Shown piece by piece: positions 9,113 to 18,382 of a DNA stretch of 64,000 bases. The position numbers were made by a program, and so were the translations under genes. Below the pieces are notes generated by a model. That model saw only the letters and a program-made list of their open reading frames with translations. It had not been told where the DNA came from and ran no database searches. The number at the start of each line of letters is the position of its first letter. The stretch's first letter is position 1. Location: contig JAEERY010000053.1 of the NCBI GenBank assembly GCA_016286035.1, positions 1 to 64,000 of the forward strand, in the 5' to 3' direction. This stretch comes from Lachnospiraceae bacterium. GTDB taxonomy: Bacteria > Bacillota > Clostridia > Lachnospirales > Lachnospiraceae.

Positions 9113-10552
9113 TTATCTGTTTGCCATATATGAATCTATGCCGTTGGCGATACCTTCTGCTATAAGATCCTGATAGTCATTGGTCGCCATCTTAAGATCC
9201 TCATCGGGATTTGTCATATATCCCATCTCTACGATGGTAACGGGAACCGTGCACCAGTTTATGCCACTCATAGTATCCGTCTCCCATACACGTTCCTTTT
9301 TACAACCCGTGGATGAGACAAGAGAATCAAGGACGCATGTTGAAAGAAGTTTGCTTTGAGGAGCCAGCTGACCGTTATACGGATTGTTTGCGGTCTGACA
9401 TATGGTCATCGCACCGTTTGCTGAAGGATTTTCGGAACCGTTTGCATGTATTCGTATAAAGGCGGCTGCATTGTTGTCATTGGCAACTTTTGCCCTTTCA
9501 CTGTTACTGATGTTCACATCATTCTGGGTCCTTACCATTATTACCGTATAGCCCCTGGCGCTAAGGATGGCTTCAAGCTTTTTTGCAACTATAAGATTAA
9601 GTTCATATTCCGTAAGACCGCTTGCAACTCCAGCAGTACCTCCGGTGACCTTGGCTTTGGTCTCGCTAGCCCCTGGGCCTATCGGTTCCTTTTCGGAATT
9701 GCCTTTTAGCTGATGGCCGGCATCTATGACGATCACGTTGCTCTGGTTGTTTGGATCATAGGTCTGTACAGTCACTTCTTTATTTTCTTCAGTCTGTGTA
9801 TCCTCAACGCTTACCGTTAGCTGAGACCACTGATCATCGGTTATATAAGTCTCGTGTCTGGGATCGTGATACATTACGATCTTTTCATCAGGCGTGTTGC
9901 AGTTTAGGGTAAAGTTATATCCTCTGTTTTTAAATTCTTCACAAAGATCTTTAAGAGCCGAAACATCATCTTTTGTAAGACCTTTTGTACAATCGATCTC
10001 AAGTATGAGATGACTGTCGGTCTTTGTTAAATAGTCATTTACCGATTCTTTGTCGATATACGCCCTATCACTCATCTCATAGACAAAACGCCTGTCAGAT
10101 ATGTTTTTGCCTGAATATGAACTCATAACATCGGCTATATCGGCTTCTATATATTCGCCGATAAGCAGTTTGGCATAATCATCGGTAAGCTGATCCTTTT
10201 TGTCGAAAACATAAACCCTGAAATCCTCATCATAAACAGAACTGTGACACAGTGCTTCGAATACGGTATCGTTATCTGCCCTGGAAACGTTTATGATCTT
10301 TATATCCGAAGGAACAAAACCGCCTTCGGGAGCAGAAGATGAAGCATATCTTAGATTGAGAAGCTCGCATATCCGGCTTTCGGTACTTTGGGGCTCATCT
10401 GTCTGTTCCGTCAAATCCTTATCTTCTATGACTTCGACGGTTGGAGCGACAGGTTCTACGACTGCTTCTTTAGTTTCCTCAGTCTTATCCTTGCCGCAGG
10501 AGGTCAATGAGAGTAATGTGATTGTTGTTAGTATTATCATTAATTTACGCAT
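9113..10552 (-). CDS. N-acetylmuramoyl-L-alanine amidase lipoprotein (Amidase_3)
   Basis: A 479-residue exported protein. The N-terminus has basic residues, a hydrophobic stretch and a lipobox LTSC, so Cys19 should be lipidated and the protein anchored outside the membrane. Residues ~20-260 are low-complexity then a domain I do not recognise. Residues ~270-479 are an Amidase_3 catalytic domain with VIDAGHQ (zinc His280), [10 protein letters not shown] (zinc Glu), IRIHANGS (zinc His) and [11 protein letters not shown] (catalytic Glu). It would cut the bond between muramic acid and L-alanine in peptidoglycan. It is a single gene, convergent with rpe and divergent from the 6S RNA region. No ribosome site precedes the ATG (only CCCC), and the predicted transcription start falls on the ATG itself. 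Confidence 0.93.
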   Translation of the reverse strand: MRKLMIILTTITLLSLTSCGKDKTEETKEAVVEPVAPTVEVIEDKDLTEQTDEPQSTESRICELLNLRYASSSAPEGGFVPSDIKIINVSRADNDTVFEALCHSSVYDEDFRVYVFDKKDQLTDDYAKLLIGEYIEADIADVMSSYSGKNISDRRFVYEMSDRAYIDKESVNDYLTKTDSHLILEIDCTKGLTKDDVSALKDLCEEFKNRGYNFTLNCNTPDEKIVMYHDPRHETYITDDQWSQLTVSVEDTQTEENKEVTVQTYDPNNQSNVIVIDAGHQLKGNSEKEPIGPGASETKAKVTGGTAGVASGLTEYELNLIVAKKLEAILSARGYTVIMVRTQNDVNISNSERAKVANDNNAAAFIRIHANGSENPSANGAMTICQTANNPYNGQLAPQSKLLSTCVLDSLVSSTGCKKERVWETDTMSGINWCTVPVTIVEMGYMTNPDEDLKMATNDYQDLIAEGIANGIDSYMANR

Positions 10553-10558
10553 GGGGAT

Positions 10559-10587
10559 ATTTTATCACAGTGTGTGTTGATTGTCAT
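10559..10587 (-). promoter_or_regulatory. Promoter for the amidase gene, leaderless arrangement
   Basis: On the minus strand ATGACA (10587-10582) and TAAAAT (10564-10559) are separated by 17 bases. Seven bases beyond the -10 is 10552, the A of the ATG. If this promoter is used, the mRNA has no leader. Confidence 0.5.
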
Positions 10588-10659
10588 TTTTGGCAATTGA
10601 CTGATGGGAAAATATTGGACCAGTATTTAAATTTGGAAAGCAACGTGATTTTTGTTCAA

Positions 10660-10719
10660 AATGATTTGAATAAAAACGATTTGAATAAAAATGATTTGAA
10701 TTAAAACCAACTGAATAAA
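10660..10719. repeat. Four tandem copies of a 15-base AT-rich repeat
   Basis: Units at 10660-10674, 10675-10689, 10690-10704 and 10705-10719 read AATGATTTGAATAAA, AACGATTTGAATAAA, AATGATTTGAATTAA and AACCAACTGAATAAA. The first three are near-identical and the fourth is decayed. They lie between the amidase promoter and the 6S RNA promoter. The unit is a multiple of three but is not part of any convincing gene. Confidence 0.9.
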
Positions 10720-10790
10720 ACACGATGGATAATAATATGTGAAATACGGATTATTAAGACAAAATATGAATGTTGACATAACTTTGGCTA

Positions 10791-10819
10791 TTGATTTTTT
10801 CAACATAATTTGTTATAAT
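10791..10819 (+). promoter_or_regulatory. Promoter of the 6S RNA candidate
   Basis: TTGATT (10791-10796), 17 bases, TATAAT (10814-10819), with TG one base upstream of the -10 (extended -10). This is one of the best promoter matches in the window. It predicts a start at about 10826, exactly where the terminal stem of the structured RNA begins. Confidence 0.8.
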
Positions 10820-10825
10820 AACCTT

Positions 10826-10998
10826 ACCCGAGAGGGATTTATCCTGACATTTTGAACCTACATCTACTTTAAACGGGATTCCTATATCGCTTAAGAACAT
10901 GTCAGGCCTCCGAATGTGCAGTGGAAGACAGACGCTTAAGTTGCGGTCGCCCACCTAGCCTTAGCTAGGAGTCAAAATTCAGGAACACTCTTGGGACC
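10826..10998 (+). ncRNA. ssrS: Probable 6S RNA
   Basis: A ~170-base non-coding stretch folds into a rod. The ends pair (CCCGAGAG at 10827-10834 with CTCTTGGG at 10988-10995). Then TCCTGA pairs with TCAGGA and TTTTGA with TCAAAA. A large internal bubble follows, whose 3' side carries a small perfect hairpin (CCTAGC-CTTA-GCTAGG). An irregular apical stem comes next, including GGG/CCC, CTTAAG/CTTAAG and TGTC/GACA. This closing stem, central bubble and long apical stem are the plan of 6S RNA, which binds the housekeeping RNA polymerase holoenzyme by mimicking an open promoter. It has its own strong promoter and no plausible reading frame. A signal recognition particle RNA was considered, but its conserved GGAAGGAAGC-type core loop is absent. 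Identification is by structure and memory. Confidence 0.75.
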
Positions 10999-11017
10999 AA
11001 TCGAGGGAGAATATTTC

Positions 11018-11048
11018 AAGTGGCTTAAAGTTAAGCCACTTTTTCTTT
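11018..11048 (+). terminator. Rho-independent terminator after the 6S RNA candidate
   Basis: AAGTGGCTTAA and TTAAGCCACTT form a long perfect stem with a two-base gap, ending TTTTTCTTTT. It ends the non-coding transcript. Confidence 0.92.
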
Positions 11049-11060
11049 TGTCTTCGATAC

Positions 11061-11089
11061 TTCATTTTTTTATGAAAAAAGTATATAAT
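11061..11089 (+). promoter_or_regulatory. Possible promoter for the YihY-family gene
   Basis: TATAAT at 11084-11089 is a perfect -10. The sequence 17 bases upstream is TTCATT (11061-11066), a poor -35. It lies just after the 6S terminator and 30 bases before the ATG. Confidence 0.5.
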
Positions 11090-11119
11090 CGTGAAGAAAC
11101 AAAAGAGAAGTGAGACTTT

Positions 11120-11959
11120 ATGATCAAACGACTTTATCTTATATTCTACACATTCGGAAAGCAGCTGCAGAGGGACAATATAGGAGCGTACGCTTCTTCA
11201 ATGGCCTTCTTCTTTTTGCTGTCTGTTGTTCCAATACTACTGATAGGGACCGTCATACTGTCGTATCTTCCCTTTACGGAGGAGATGGTAGTAAGCACTC
11301 TCGAGCAGTTTACTCCGGGATTTATCGACAACATCATAGAAGACCTCGTATCGCAGGTATACAATCAGTCACAGGGTATACTGCCGATAGCTATCATAGT
11401 AATGTTATGGTCTGCGGGAAAAGGAATGTGGGGAATGATGATGGGTCTTAATACCGCAAACGAGGTGACTGAAGACAGAAATATAGTCTTTGTGCGTATC
11501 AGGGCTTCCTTTTATTCGGTACTCATGCTTATAATGCTTTTCATGTGCTTCGGAATGATCATAGCAGGTGAGAACTTTGTGGGATATATAAGGAGGCTGG
11601 CACCGAAGCTAGCTGAGTATTTCGGCATCATAGGAAACTTAAGATTCCTGGTAGTATGGGGATTTCTTACACTGTTTTTTGTATTGCTTTACACCTTTCT
11701 TCCGAATAAGAAGCTTAAGCTTAGATACCAGATACCGGGAGCCGCTTTTTCAGCGATAGGCTGGTCGGTGATATCATGGGGATATGCGCTTTATCTTGAT
11801 TATTCCGAAGGCTTCAGTGTATACGGCAGTTTAAGCACACCGATCCTTTTGATGATCTGGATGTATGTGTGTATGTATATACTGCTCATAGGTGCTAATC
11901 TAAACCGCTACTTCGGAAGTGTCATAAAGTCGGCGATGAGCCCCAAAGAAAAGGCGTAA
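11120..11959 (+). CDS. YihY/BrkB-family integral membrane protein
   Basis: A 279-residue polytopic membrane protein. It begins FGKQLQRDNIGAYASSMAFFFLLSVVPILLIG, the typical opening of the YihY/BrkB family (once miscalled RNase BN). About six hydrophobic segments follow, then conserved LRYQIPGAAFSAIGW and YGSLSTPILLMIWMY motifs. The molecular role of this family is not established; it is predicted to sit in the cytoplasmic membrane. The gene stands alone between the 6S terminator and the pheS promoter. Identification is confident at family level; no function should be assigned. Confidence 0.9.
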   Translation: MIKRLYLIFYTFGKQLQRDNIGAYASSMAFFFLLSVVPILLIGTVILSYLPFTEEMVVSTLEQFTPGFIDNIIEDLVSQVYNQSQGILPIAIIVMLWSAGKGMWGMMMGLNTANEVTEDRNIVFVRIRASFYSVLMLIMLFMCFGMIIAGENFVGYIRRLAPKLAEYFGIIGNLRFLVVWGFLTLFFVLLYTFLPNKKLKLRYQIPGAAFSAIGWSVISWGYALYLDYSEGFSVYGSLSTPILLMIWMYVCMYILLIGANLNRYFGSVIKSAMSPKEKA

Positions 11960-11963
11960 ACAC

Positions 11964-11992
11964 TTGATATATTGGTAACAAAAGTATAGAAT
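11964..11992 (+). promoter_or_regulatory. Promoter for the pheST operon
   Basis: TTGATA (11964-11969), 17 bases, TAGAAT (11987-11992), 45 bases upstream of the pheS ATG. The leader is too short for a T-box element. Confidence 0.6.
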
Positions 11993-12036
11993 ATTAAAGT
12001 TGGCATGACCAAATAGATATGAAAGGGTTTTGAGTT

Positions 12037-13056
12037 ATGAATGAAAAACTTGAACAGATAAGACAGGAAGCGATCAGACAGATCGAGAACAGTGATGCTC
12101 TTGAGAAGCTCAACGAGATCAAGGTCAATTTCCTTGGCAAGAAGGGCGAACTCACGGCTGTTTTAAAGAGTATGAAAGATGTGGCGCCTGAAGACCGTCC
12201 CAAGGTAGGACAGCTTGTCAATGAGACAAGAGCCGAGATAGAGAAGGTTTTGGAACAGGCTATCAAAAAGATGGAAAACATCAAGCGTGAAGCTCAGATG
12301 AAAGCTGAAGTCATTGATGTTACTCTGCCTGCAAAGAAAAACCAGGTAGGACATTCTCATCCCAATGTTATAGCTATGGAAGAAGTACAGAGGATCTTCA
12401 TCGGTATGGGATATGAGGTTGTCGAAGGTCCTGAGATAGAGACTGATTATTATAACTTTGAAGCGTTAAACATACCTGCAGACCATCCGGCAAAGGATGA
12501 GCAGGATACTTTCTATATAAACGGAGATTTCCTTCTTCGTACACAGACCAGCGGTACGCAGGTACACGTTATGGAACAGGGAAAGCTTCCCATCCGTATG
12601 ATCGCACCCGGAAGAGTGTTCAGATCGGATGAAGTCGATGCGACTCACTCACCCTCATTCCATCAGATAGAAGGTCTTGTAATAGACAAGCACATAACGT
12701 TTGCCGATCTTAAAGGCACACTTGCCGAGTTCTCAAAGGAGCTCTTCGGTGCGGATACGAAGGTAAGGTTCAGACCTCATCACTTCAACTTCACCGAGCC
12801 TTCTGCCGAGATGGATATAAGCTGCTTTAAGTGCGGCGGTGAAGGATGCCGTTTCTGTAAAGGAACTGGCTGGATAGAGATACTTGGCTGCGGTATGGTT
12901 CATCCCAATGTATTAAAGATGAGCAAGATCGATCCCGAGGAATATACGGGATTTGCATTTGGTATAGGACTTGAGCGTATAGCGCTCCTTAAGTATGAGA
13001 TAGATGACATGAGACTCTTGTATGAGAACGATGCAAGATTCTTGAAGCAGTTTTAA
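12037..13056 (+). CDS. pheS: Phenylalanyl-tRNA synthetase alpha subunit
   Basis: A 339-residue class II synthetase subunit. The N-terminal ~90 residues form a coiled-coil arm for tRNA binding. The catalytic core has motif 2 (APGRVFRSDEVDATHSPSFHQ) and motif 3 (GFAFGIGLERIALLKY). The CFKCGGEGCRFCKGTGW segment holds four cysteines seen in many Firmicute PheS proteins. With PheT it forms the alpha2-beta2 enzyme that charges tRNA-Phe. The ribosome site is AAAGGG upstream of ATG 12037. pheT follows after 21 bases with an AGGAG site, the usual arrangement. Confidence 0.97.
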   Translation: MNEKLEQIRQEAIRQIENSDALEKLNEIKVNFLGKKGELTAVLKSMKDVAPEDRPKVGQLVNETRAEIEKVLEQAIKKMENIKREAQMKAEVIDVTLPAKKNQVGHSHPNVIAMEEVQRIFIGMGYEVVEGPEIETDYYNFEALNIPADHPAKDEQDTFYINGDFLLRTQTSGTQVHVMEQGKLPIRMIAPGRVFRSDEVDATHSPSFHQIEGLVIDKHITFADLKGTLAEFSKELFGADTKVRFRPHHFNFTEPSAEMDISCFKCGGEGCRFCKGTGWIEILGCGMVHPNVLKMSKIDPEEYTGFAFGIGLERIALLKYEIDDMRLLYENDARFLKQF

Positions 13057-13077
13057 TTTATTAGGAGAGTTAACCGT

Positions 13078-15498
13078 ATGAATACAGCATTATCTTGGAT
13101 AAAAGCCTATGTACCTGAGCTTGATTGCACTCCTCAGGAATACCTTGATGCGATGACGCTCAGCGGTACAAAGGTTGAAACATATGAATGTTTGGATAAG
13201 AATCTTAAGGATATCTATGTAGGACAGATTCTTTCCATCGAGCGACATCCCGATGCCGACAAGCTTATTGTATGCCAGGTCGATCTTGGTGATAAGAAGC
13301 TTCAGATAGTAACGGGCGCACCTAACGTAAAGGTCGGCGACAAGGTTCCCGTTGTTATCGACGGAGGAAAGGTTGCAGGCGGTCATGACGGCGGTCCGCT
13401 TCCGGAAGACGGTATTGTTATAAAGAACGGCAAGTTAAGAGGAGTTGAGAGCTTCGGTATGATGTGTTCCATCGAAGAGCTCGGTTCCGACAGAAACATG
13501 TATCCTGAAGCACCTGAAAACGGTATATATATCTTCCCTGAAGATACTAAAGTCGGTGCGGATGCCATTGAAGTATTAGGACTTCATGATACTGTTTTCG
13601 AATATGAGATCACATCCAACAGAGTTGACTGCTACAGTGTTCTGGGTATTGCCAGAGAAGCTGCGGCAACATTTGACAAGCCTTTCATAGCACCCGAGGT
13701 AAAGGTGAATGAGTGCTCTGATAAGATCGAAGATTATATAAGCGTTGAAGTAAAGGATACAGATATGTGTCCCAGATTCTGCGCTCGCGTAGTTAAGAAT
13801 ATAAAGATAGCTCCGTCTCCCGAGTGGATGCAGAGAAGACTTGCAGCAAGCGGTATCAGACCGATCAACAACCTTGTTGATATCACAAACTATGTGATGG
13901 AAGAGTACGGCCAGCCCATGCATGCATATGATCTTGATACCATCGATGGCAAAAAGATCATAGTAAAGAGAGCAAATGACGGAGATACTTTCATGACTCT
14001 TGACGGTCAGGAAAGAAAGCTTGACGGCGAGATGCTTATGATAAACGATGCATCAAAGGCTATCGGTATAGCAGGTATCATGGGTGGTGAGAATTCAAAG
14101 ATCACCGATGACGTTAAGACCGTATGCTTTGAGTCGGCAACATTTAACGGTGCGAACGTAAGAAAGAGCGCAAAGAGATTGGGACTCAGGACCGATGCTT
14201 CAGGCAAGTTTGAAAAGGGCCTTGATCCAAGGAATGCACTTGATGCGATCAACCGTGCTTGTTCTCTTATAGAGGAGCTTGGCTGCGGTGAGGTTGTAAG
14301 CGGTGTTGTTGATGTATGCGAGCCCTTAAAGGAACTTAACAGGATCAAATTCAGACCCGAGAGGATAAATGAACTTCTCGGAACCGATATAGATGCTGAT
14401 ACAATGCTTAAGATATTCAAAAAGCTTGAGCTTGTTTACGATGAAGCAAACAGTGAGATAGTCATCCCTTCATTCCGTCAGGATCTTGAAGGCATAGCAG
14501 ACCTTGCAGAGGAAGTTGCAAGATTCTACGGATATGATAAGATACCCAGCACACTTCCCAGCGGCGAAGCAACAACAGGTAAGCTTCCGTTTAAACTTCG
14601 TGTTGAAGCTATCGCACGTCAGGTTGCACAGTACTGCGGATTCTCTCAGGGCATGTGTTACAGCTTTGAAAGCCCCAAGGTATATGACAAGCTACTGCTT
14701 GATGAGAACGATCCTATAAGAAATGCGATCGTTATATCAAATCCTTTGGGTGAGGACTTCTCTATAATGAGGACCATCTCATTAAACGGTATGCTCACAT
14801 CGCTCTCTACAAACTATAACAGAAGAAATGCAAATGTACGTCTCTATGAGATGGGAAATATATATATAGCAGATAAGCTTCCTCTTGAGAAGCTTCCCGA
14901 TGAGCGTATGCAGTTTACACTCGGCGGTTACGGCGATATTGATTTCTATGGCATGAAGGGTGTTGTCGAAGAGTTCTTCGATGCTATAGGCATTAACGGA
15001 AAGATCGAGTATGATCCTAATGCTCAAAAGAATTTCCTTCATCCCGGAAGACAGGCTATAATCAAATATCAGGGCAGCGTACTTGGTTATCTTGGTGAGA
15101 TCCATCCTGAGGTTGCTGACAATTATGAGCTTGGAACAAAGACCTATGTGGCTGTTATAGATATGCCCAATGTACTTCCTTTCGCATCATTTGAGAGAAA
15201 GTATGTAGGACTTGCAAAGTATCCTGCTGTTAGCAGAGATATCTCAATGGTAGTTCCCAAAGAGATAATGGTAGGTCAGATAGAGACCATGATTACGCAG
15301 CGCGGAGGCAAGATCTTGGAGAGCCTTAATCTCTTTGATATCTATGAGGGAAGCCAGATAAAGGAAGGCTACAAGTCAGTTGCTTATAACATTACATTCA
15401 GAGCAAAAGACAGAACTCTGAATGAGGAGGATATCAACGGTGCCATGAAGAAGATCCTTAATGGTCTTGAGAGCATGGGAATTGAACTGAGGGCATAA
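13078..15498 (+). CDS. pheT: Phenylalanyl-tRNA synthetase beta subunit
   Basis: An 806-residue beta subunit of normal length. Domain order is as expected: an N-terminal EMAP-like tRNA-binding domain (VGQILSIERHPDADKL, about residues 40-150), B3/B4 editing domain (GIRPINNLVDITNYVMEEYG), B5 domain, synthetase-like core, and the C-terminal ferredoxin-fold anticodon-binding domain (KYPAVSRDISMVVPKEI to the end). The editing domain removes tyrosine mis-charged to tRNA-Phe. Its TAA overlaps or abuts the start of the aminopeptidase gene, so translation of the next gene is coupled. Confidence 0.97.
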   Translation: MNTALSWIKAYVPELDCTPQEYLDAMTLSGTKVETYECLDKNLKDIYVGQILSIERHPDADKLIVCQVDLGDKKLQIVTGAPNVKVGDKVPVVIDGGKVAGGHDGGPLPEDGIVIKNGKLRGVESFGMMCSIEELGSDRNMYPEAPENGIYIFPEDTKVGADAIEVLGLHDTVFEYEITSNRVDCYSVLGIAREAAATFDKPFIAPEVKVNECSDKIEDYISVEVKDTDMCPRFCARVVKNIKIAPSPEWMQRRLAASGIRPINNLVDITNYVMEEYGQPMHAYDLDTIDGKKIIVKRANDGDTFMTLDGQERKLDGEMLMINDASKAIGIAGIMGGENSKITDDVKTVCFESATFNGANVRKSAKRLGLRTDASGKFEKGLDPRNALDAINRACSLIEELGCGEVVSGVVDVCEPLKELNRIKFRPERINELLGTDIDADTMLKIFKKLELVYDEANSEIVIPSFRQDLEGIADLAEEVARFYGYDKIPSTLPSGEATTGKLPFKLRVEAIARQVAQYCGFSQGMCYSFESPKVYDKLLLDENDPIRNAIVISNPLGEDFSIMRTISLNGMLTSLSTNYNRRNANVRLYEMGNIYIADKLPLEKLPDERMQFTLGGYGDIDFYGMKGVVEEFFDAIGINGKIEYDPNAQKNFLHPGRQAIIKYQGSVLGYLGEIHPEVADNYELGTKTYVAVIDMPNVLPFASFERKYVGLAKYPAVSRDISMVVPKEIMVGQIETMITQRGGKILESLNLFDIYEGSQIKEGYKSVAYNITFRAKDRTLNEEDINGAMKKILNGLESMGIELRA

Positions 15499-16895
15499 TG
15501 ATGGATAAGAATGTATGGAGTGAAGCCAACCAGAAAAAGGTTAAGGCTATAGATACCTTTGCAAAAGAGTATCGCGATTTTTTGGATAACGGAAAGACTG
15601 AGAGAGAATGTACCGATCTTATCGTCAATGAGATCGAGAAGGCAGGCTTTGTTGAGCTTAAGAAGTTGATCGATTCAAATAAAAAGCTTAAAGCAGGCGA
15701 CAAGGTATATGCCGTTAACATGAACAAGGCTGTGATCATGTTCAATATAGGAAAACAGCCTCTTGAAAACGGTATGAACATTTTAGGTGCTCATATTGAT
15801 TCTCCCAGACTTGATCTTAAGGGAAATCCGCTTTATGAGGATACGGAGATCGCATATCTTGACACTCATTACTACGGCGGTGTCAAGAAGTATCAGTGGG
15901 TAACTCTTCCTCTTGCACTCCACGGGGTTGTGGTAAAGAAGGATCTTACCACGGTTGAGATAAATATCGGTGAGGACGAGGATGATCCGGTATTCTTTAT
16001 CTCTGATCTTTTGATACATCTTGCCGGCGAGCAGATGGACAAGAAGGCATCCAAAGTGATCGAAGGTGACCAGCTTGACGTTATAGTCGGAAGCATGCCT
16101 CTTTCACAGAACAAGGATGCAAAGGATAAAGAAAAGGAAGCTGTAAAGGCAAATATACTCAAGCTTCTTAAAGATAATTATGATATAGAAGAGGATGACT
16201 TCAAATCCGCAGAGATCGAAGTCGTTCCCGCAGGTCGTTCAAGAGACGTAGGCTTTGACAGAAGCTTAATACTCGGATACGGTCATGATGACAGGGTATG
16301 TGCATTCCCGAGTTACAAGGCTCTTATCGAAGCAGGAAACTGTGACAAGACAACATGCTGCATACTTGTCGACAAGGAAGAGATAGGTTCTGTGGGTGCT
16401 ACAGGCATGCGTTCACGCTTCTTTGAAAATGTTGTTGCCGAGATCATCAATCTGTGCGGTCAGTATTCCGATCTGGCTCTCAGAAGATGTCTTGCAAATT
16501 CAAACATGCTCTCAAGTGATGTTAATGCGGCTTTCGATCCCACATTTGCATCAAGCTTTGATAAGAAGAATGCAACAAAACTCGGTCATGGTATCGTACT
16601 TGAGAAATATACCGGTGCGAGAGGAAAATCCGGTTCAAACGATGCCAATGCGGAATATCTTGCAAAACTTCGTTCTGTATTTGAAGCAGACAAGGTAACC
16701 TATCAGACCGGTGAACTTGGAAAGGTTGATGTAGGCGGCGGCGGAACCATTGCATATATACTTGCCTTATACGGAATGAATGTGACAGACTGCGGAGTGC
16801 CTGTCCTTAACATGCATGCTCCGTGGGAGTGCATCAGCAAAGCCGATCTGTACGAAGCAAAGTGCGGATATGTGGCTTTCCTAAAGAATTGTTAG
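15498..16895 (+). CDS. M18-family aminopeptidase
   Basis: A 465-residue cytoplasmic zinc aminopeptidase of peptidase family M18. Seen motifs include [17 protein letters not shown] (zinc His and Asp), [15 protein letters not shown] (catalytic and zinc Glu) and [14 protein letters not shown] near the end (zinc His). It removes N-terminal residues, usually acidic or neutral, from peptides. The first ATG (15498) uses the last A of the pheT stop. A second ATG at 15501 has better spacing from the GAGGG at 15489-15493 and may be the true start. queA follows one base after the stop. Confidence 0.93.
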   Translation: MMDKNVWSEANQKKVKAIDTFAKEYRDFLDNGKTERECTDLIVNEIEKAGFVELKKLIDSNKKLKAGDKVYAVNMNKAVIMFNIGKQPLENGMNILGAHIDSPRLDLKGNPLYEDTEIAYLDTHYYGGVKKYQWVTLPLALHGVVVKKDLTTVEINIGEDEDDPVFFISDLLIHLAGEQMDKKASKVIEGDQLDVIVGSMPLSQNKDAKDKEKEAVKANILKLLKDNYDIEEDDFKSAEIEVVPAGRSRDVGFDRSLILGYGHDDRVCAFPSYKALIEAGNCDKTTCCILVDKEEIGSVGATGMRSRFFENVVAEIINLCGQYSDLALRRCLANSNMLSSDVNAAFDPTFASSFDKKNATKLGHGIVLEKYTGARGKSGSNDANAEYLAKLRSVFEADKVTYQTGELGKVDVGGGGTIAYILALYGMNVTDCGVPVLNMHAPWECISKADLYEAKCGYVAFLKNC

Positions 16896-16896
16896 T

Positions 16897-17943
16897 ATGA
16901 AAACATCGGATTTTTATTATGATCTTCCCGAAGAACTGATCGCTCAGGATCCTCTTAAAGACAGAAGCTCATCGAGACTTCTTGTTTTAAACAGGGATAA
17001 CGGAAGGATAACACATAAGGTCTTTAAAGACATCACGGATTATCTTAAGCCAGGTGACTGTCTGGTACTCAATAATACAAAGGTCATCCCTGCAAGACTT
17101 TTGGGAGTTAAAGAAGATACGGGAGCTGCCGTTGAAGTCTTTCTCTTAAAAAGGATAGATGCAAACAGATGGGAGACTCTTGTAAAGCCGGGAAAGAAAT
17201 TAAGACCCGGTGCGAGAGCGGTTTTCGGTGACGGTTCACTAAAGTGTGAGATAAAGGAAGTTTTAGAAGAAGGCAACCGAATAGTAGAGTTTGAATATGA
17301 GGGTATATTTGAAGAGGTTTTAGATAAACTCGGCGAGATGCCTCTTCCTCCTTATATAACTCATAAGCTTGAGGATAAGAACAGATACCAGACTGTTTAT
17401 GCAAAGTACGAGGGAAGTGCTGCGGCTCCGACAGCGGGACTTCATTTCACGAATGATCTTTTGGATAAGATAAGCAAGATGGGAGTTGATATAGCATATG
17501 TCACTCTTCATGTCGGACTCGGTACATTCAGACCGGTTAAGGTAGATGATGTCACAAAGCATCATATGCATACCGAGTATTACAGCATAGATAAAGAAGC
17601 TGCAGACAAGATCAACAACGCAAAGAAAAACGGTCACAGAGTCATATGCGTCGGAACGACCAGCTGCAGGACGATAGAGAGCGCGGCAGACGATGACGGA
17701 TTTATAAAGCCGTCTAACGGAGATACGAGTATATTCATTTATCCCGGATATAAGTTTAAGGTTTTGGATTGTCTTATAACGAACTTTCATCTCCCCGAAT
17801 CGACTCTTATCATGCTGGTATCGGCACTTGCCGGCAGAGAAAATGTCCTTGAGGCATACAGGATCGCTGTTAATGAGAGATACAGATTCTTTTCATTCGG
17901 TGATGCCATGTTCATAACAAACGACGACACTGTGGTTAAATAG
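16897..17943 (+). CDS. queA: S-adenosylmethionine:tRNA ribosyltransferase-isomerase
   Basis: A 348-residue enzyme that transfers and rearranges the ribosyl part of S-adenosylmethionine onto preQ1 in tRNA, making epoxyqueuosine. It starts [31 protein letters not shown] and has the family motifs [43 protein letters not shown] and [18 protein letters not shown]. Length is normal. It is the last gene of the pheS-pheT-aminopeptidase-queA run, one base after the aminopeptidase stop. No clear terminator follows, but a new promoter begins 20 bases on. Confidence 0.97.
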   Translation: MKTSDFYYDLPEELIAQDPLKDRSSSRLLVLNRDNGRITHKVFKDITDYLKPGDCLVLNNTKVIPARLLGVKEDTGAAVEVFLLKRIDANRWETLVKPGKKLRPGARAVFGDGSLKCEIKEVLEEGNRIVEFEYEGIFEEVLDKLGEMPLPPYITHKLEDKNRYQTVYAKYEGSAAAPTAGLHFTNDLLDKISKMGVDIAYVTLHVGLGTFRPVKVDDVTKHHMHTEYYSIDKEAADKINNAKKNGHRVICVGTTSCRTIESAADDDGFIKPSNGDTSIFIYPGYKFKVLDCLITNFHLPESTLIMLVSALAGRENVLEAYRIAVNERYRFFSFGDAMFITNDDTVVK

Positions 17944-17963
17944 ATACAGTTTTTTACATACTA

Positions 17964-17992
17964 TTGTTAAACTGCGATTTTTTATGTATTAT
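17964..17992 (+). promoter_or_regulatory. Promoter for the PilZ and GDP-mannose genes
   Basis: TTGTTA (17964-17969), 17 bases, TATTAT (17987-17992), 49 bases before the ATG of the PilZ gene. Confidence 0.55.
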
Positions 17993-18041
17993 TAAATTGT
18001 AGTTGTCGTTAACAAACAATTATCAGAGGGTATAGCAATTT

Positions 18042-18377
18042 ATGGAAAAGAGACGTTACAACAGAACAGAACTCAAATCTAAGCTTGTCTTAAAGCAGCT
18101 TGACGGAAGTGCTCATAAAGAGGTTTCCATCGAGGTATGCGATATATCAAAGGCGGGTGTGGGGTTCAACTGTACTGAGCCGCTTACCATAGGTGGTATT
18201 TATGAGGGTTTCCTTACCATATGGACAAAGGAAGTCATACATGCTTTTCTTGAAGTAGTAAGAATAGAGATGCATGAGGATTATTTCGAATACGGAGCTA
18301 TCTTCGTCGGAATGCCTGATATGGATTCAAAGAGAATTGAGATATATCAGCAGGTTGAAGAGCTGACGAAGAAGTAG
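18042..18377 (+). CDS. PilZ-domain protein, predicted c-di-GMP receptor
   Basis: A 111-residue single-domain PilZ protein. The two c-di-GMP-binding motifs are present: RRYNR at residues 3-7 (RxxxR) and DISKAGVGF near residue 35 (D/NxSxxG). The protein is cytoplasmic and has no fused output domain, so it must act through a partner. The GDP-mannose enzyme gene starts only 5 bases after its stop codon. That suggests, by inference, a role in second-messenger control of mannose-containing polysaccharide. No diguanylate cyclase lies in the window. Confidence 0.9.
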   Translation: MEKRRYNRTELKSKLVLKQLDGSAHKEVSIEVCDISKAGVGFNCTEPLTIGGIYEGFLTIWTKEVIHAFLEVVRIEMHEDYFEYGAIFVGMPDMDSKRIEIYQQVEELTKK

Positions 18378-18382
18378 ATTAA

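Noticed and set aside
10826-10998. Signal recognition particle RNA as the identity of the structured RNA
   Set aside because: GTCAGG is present, but the conserved GGAAGGAAGC-type core is missing and a large central bubble does not fit.
11960-12036. Possible T-box leader before pheS
   Set aside because: The leader after the predicted promoter is under 50 bases and has no specifier stem or T-box sequence. The same is true upstream of leuS.
17964-18015. Rex half-sites TTGTTAA (17964) and TTAACAA (18009) upstream of the PilZ gene
   Set aside because: They lie 38 bases apart and neither has a matching partner at the required four-base gap.
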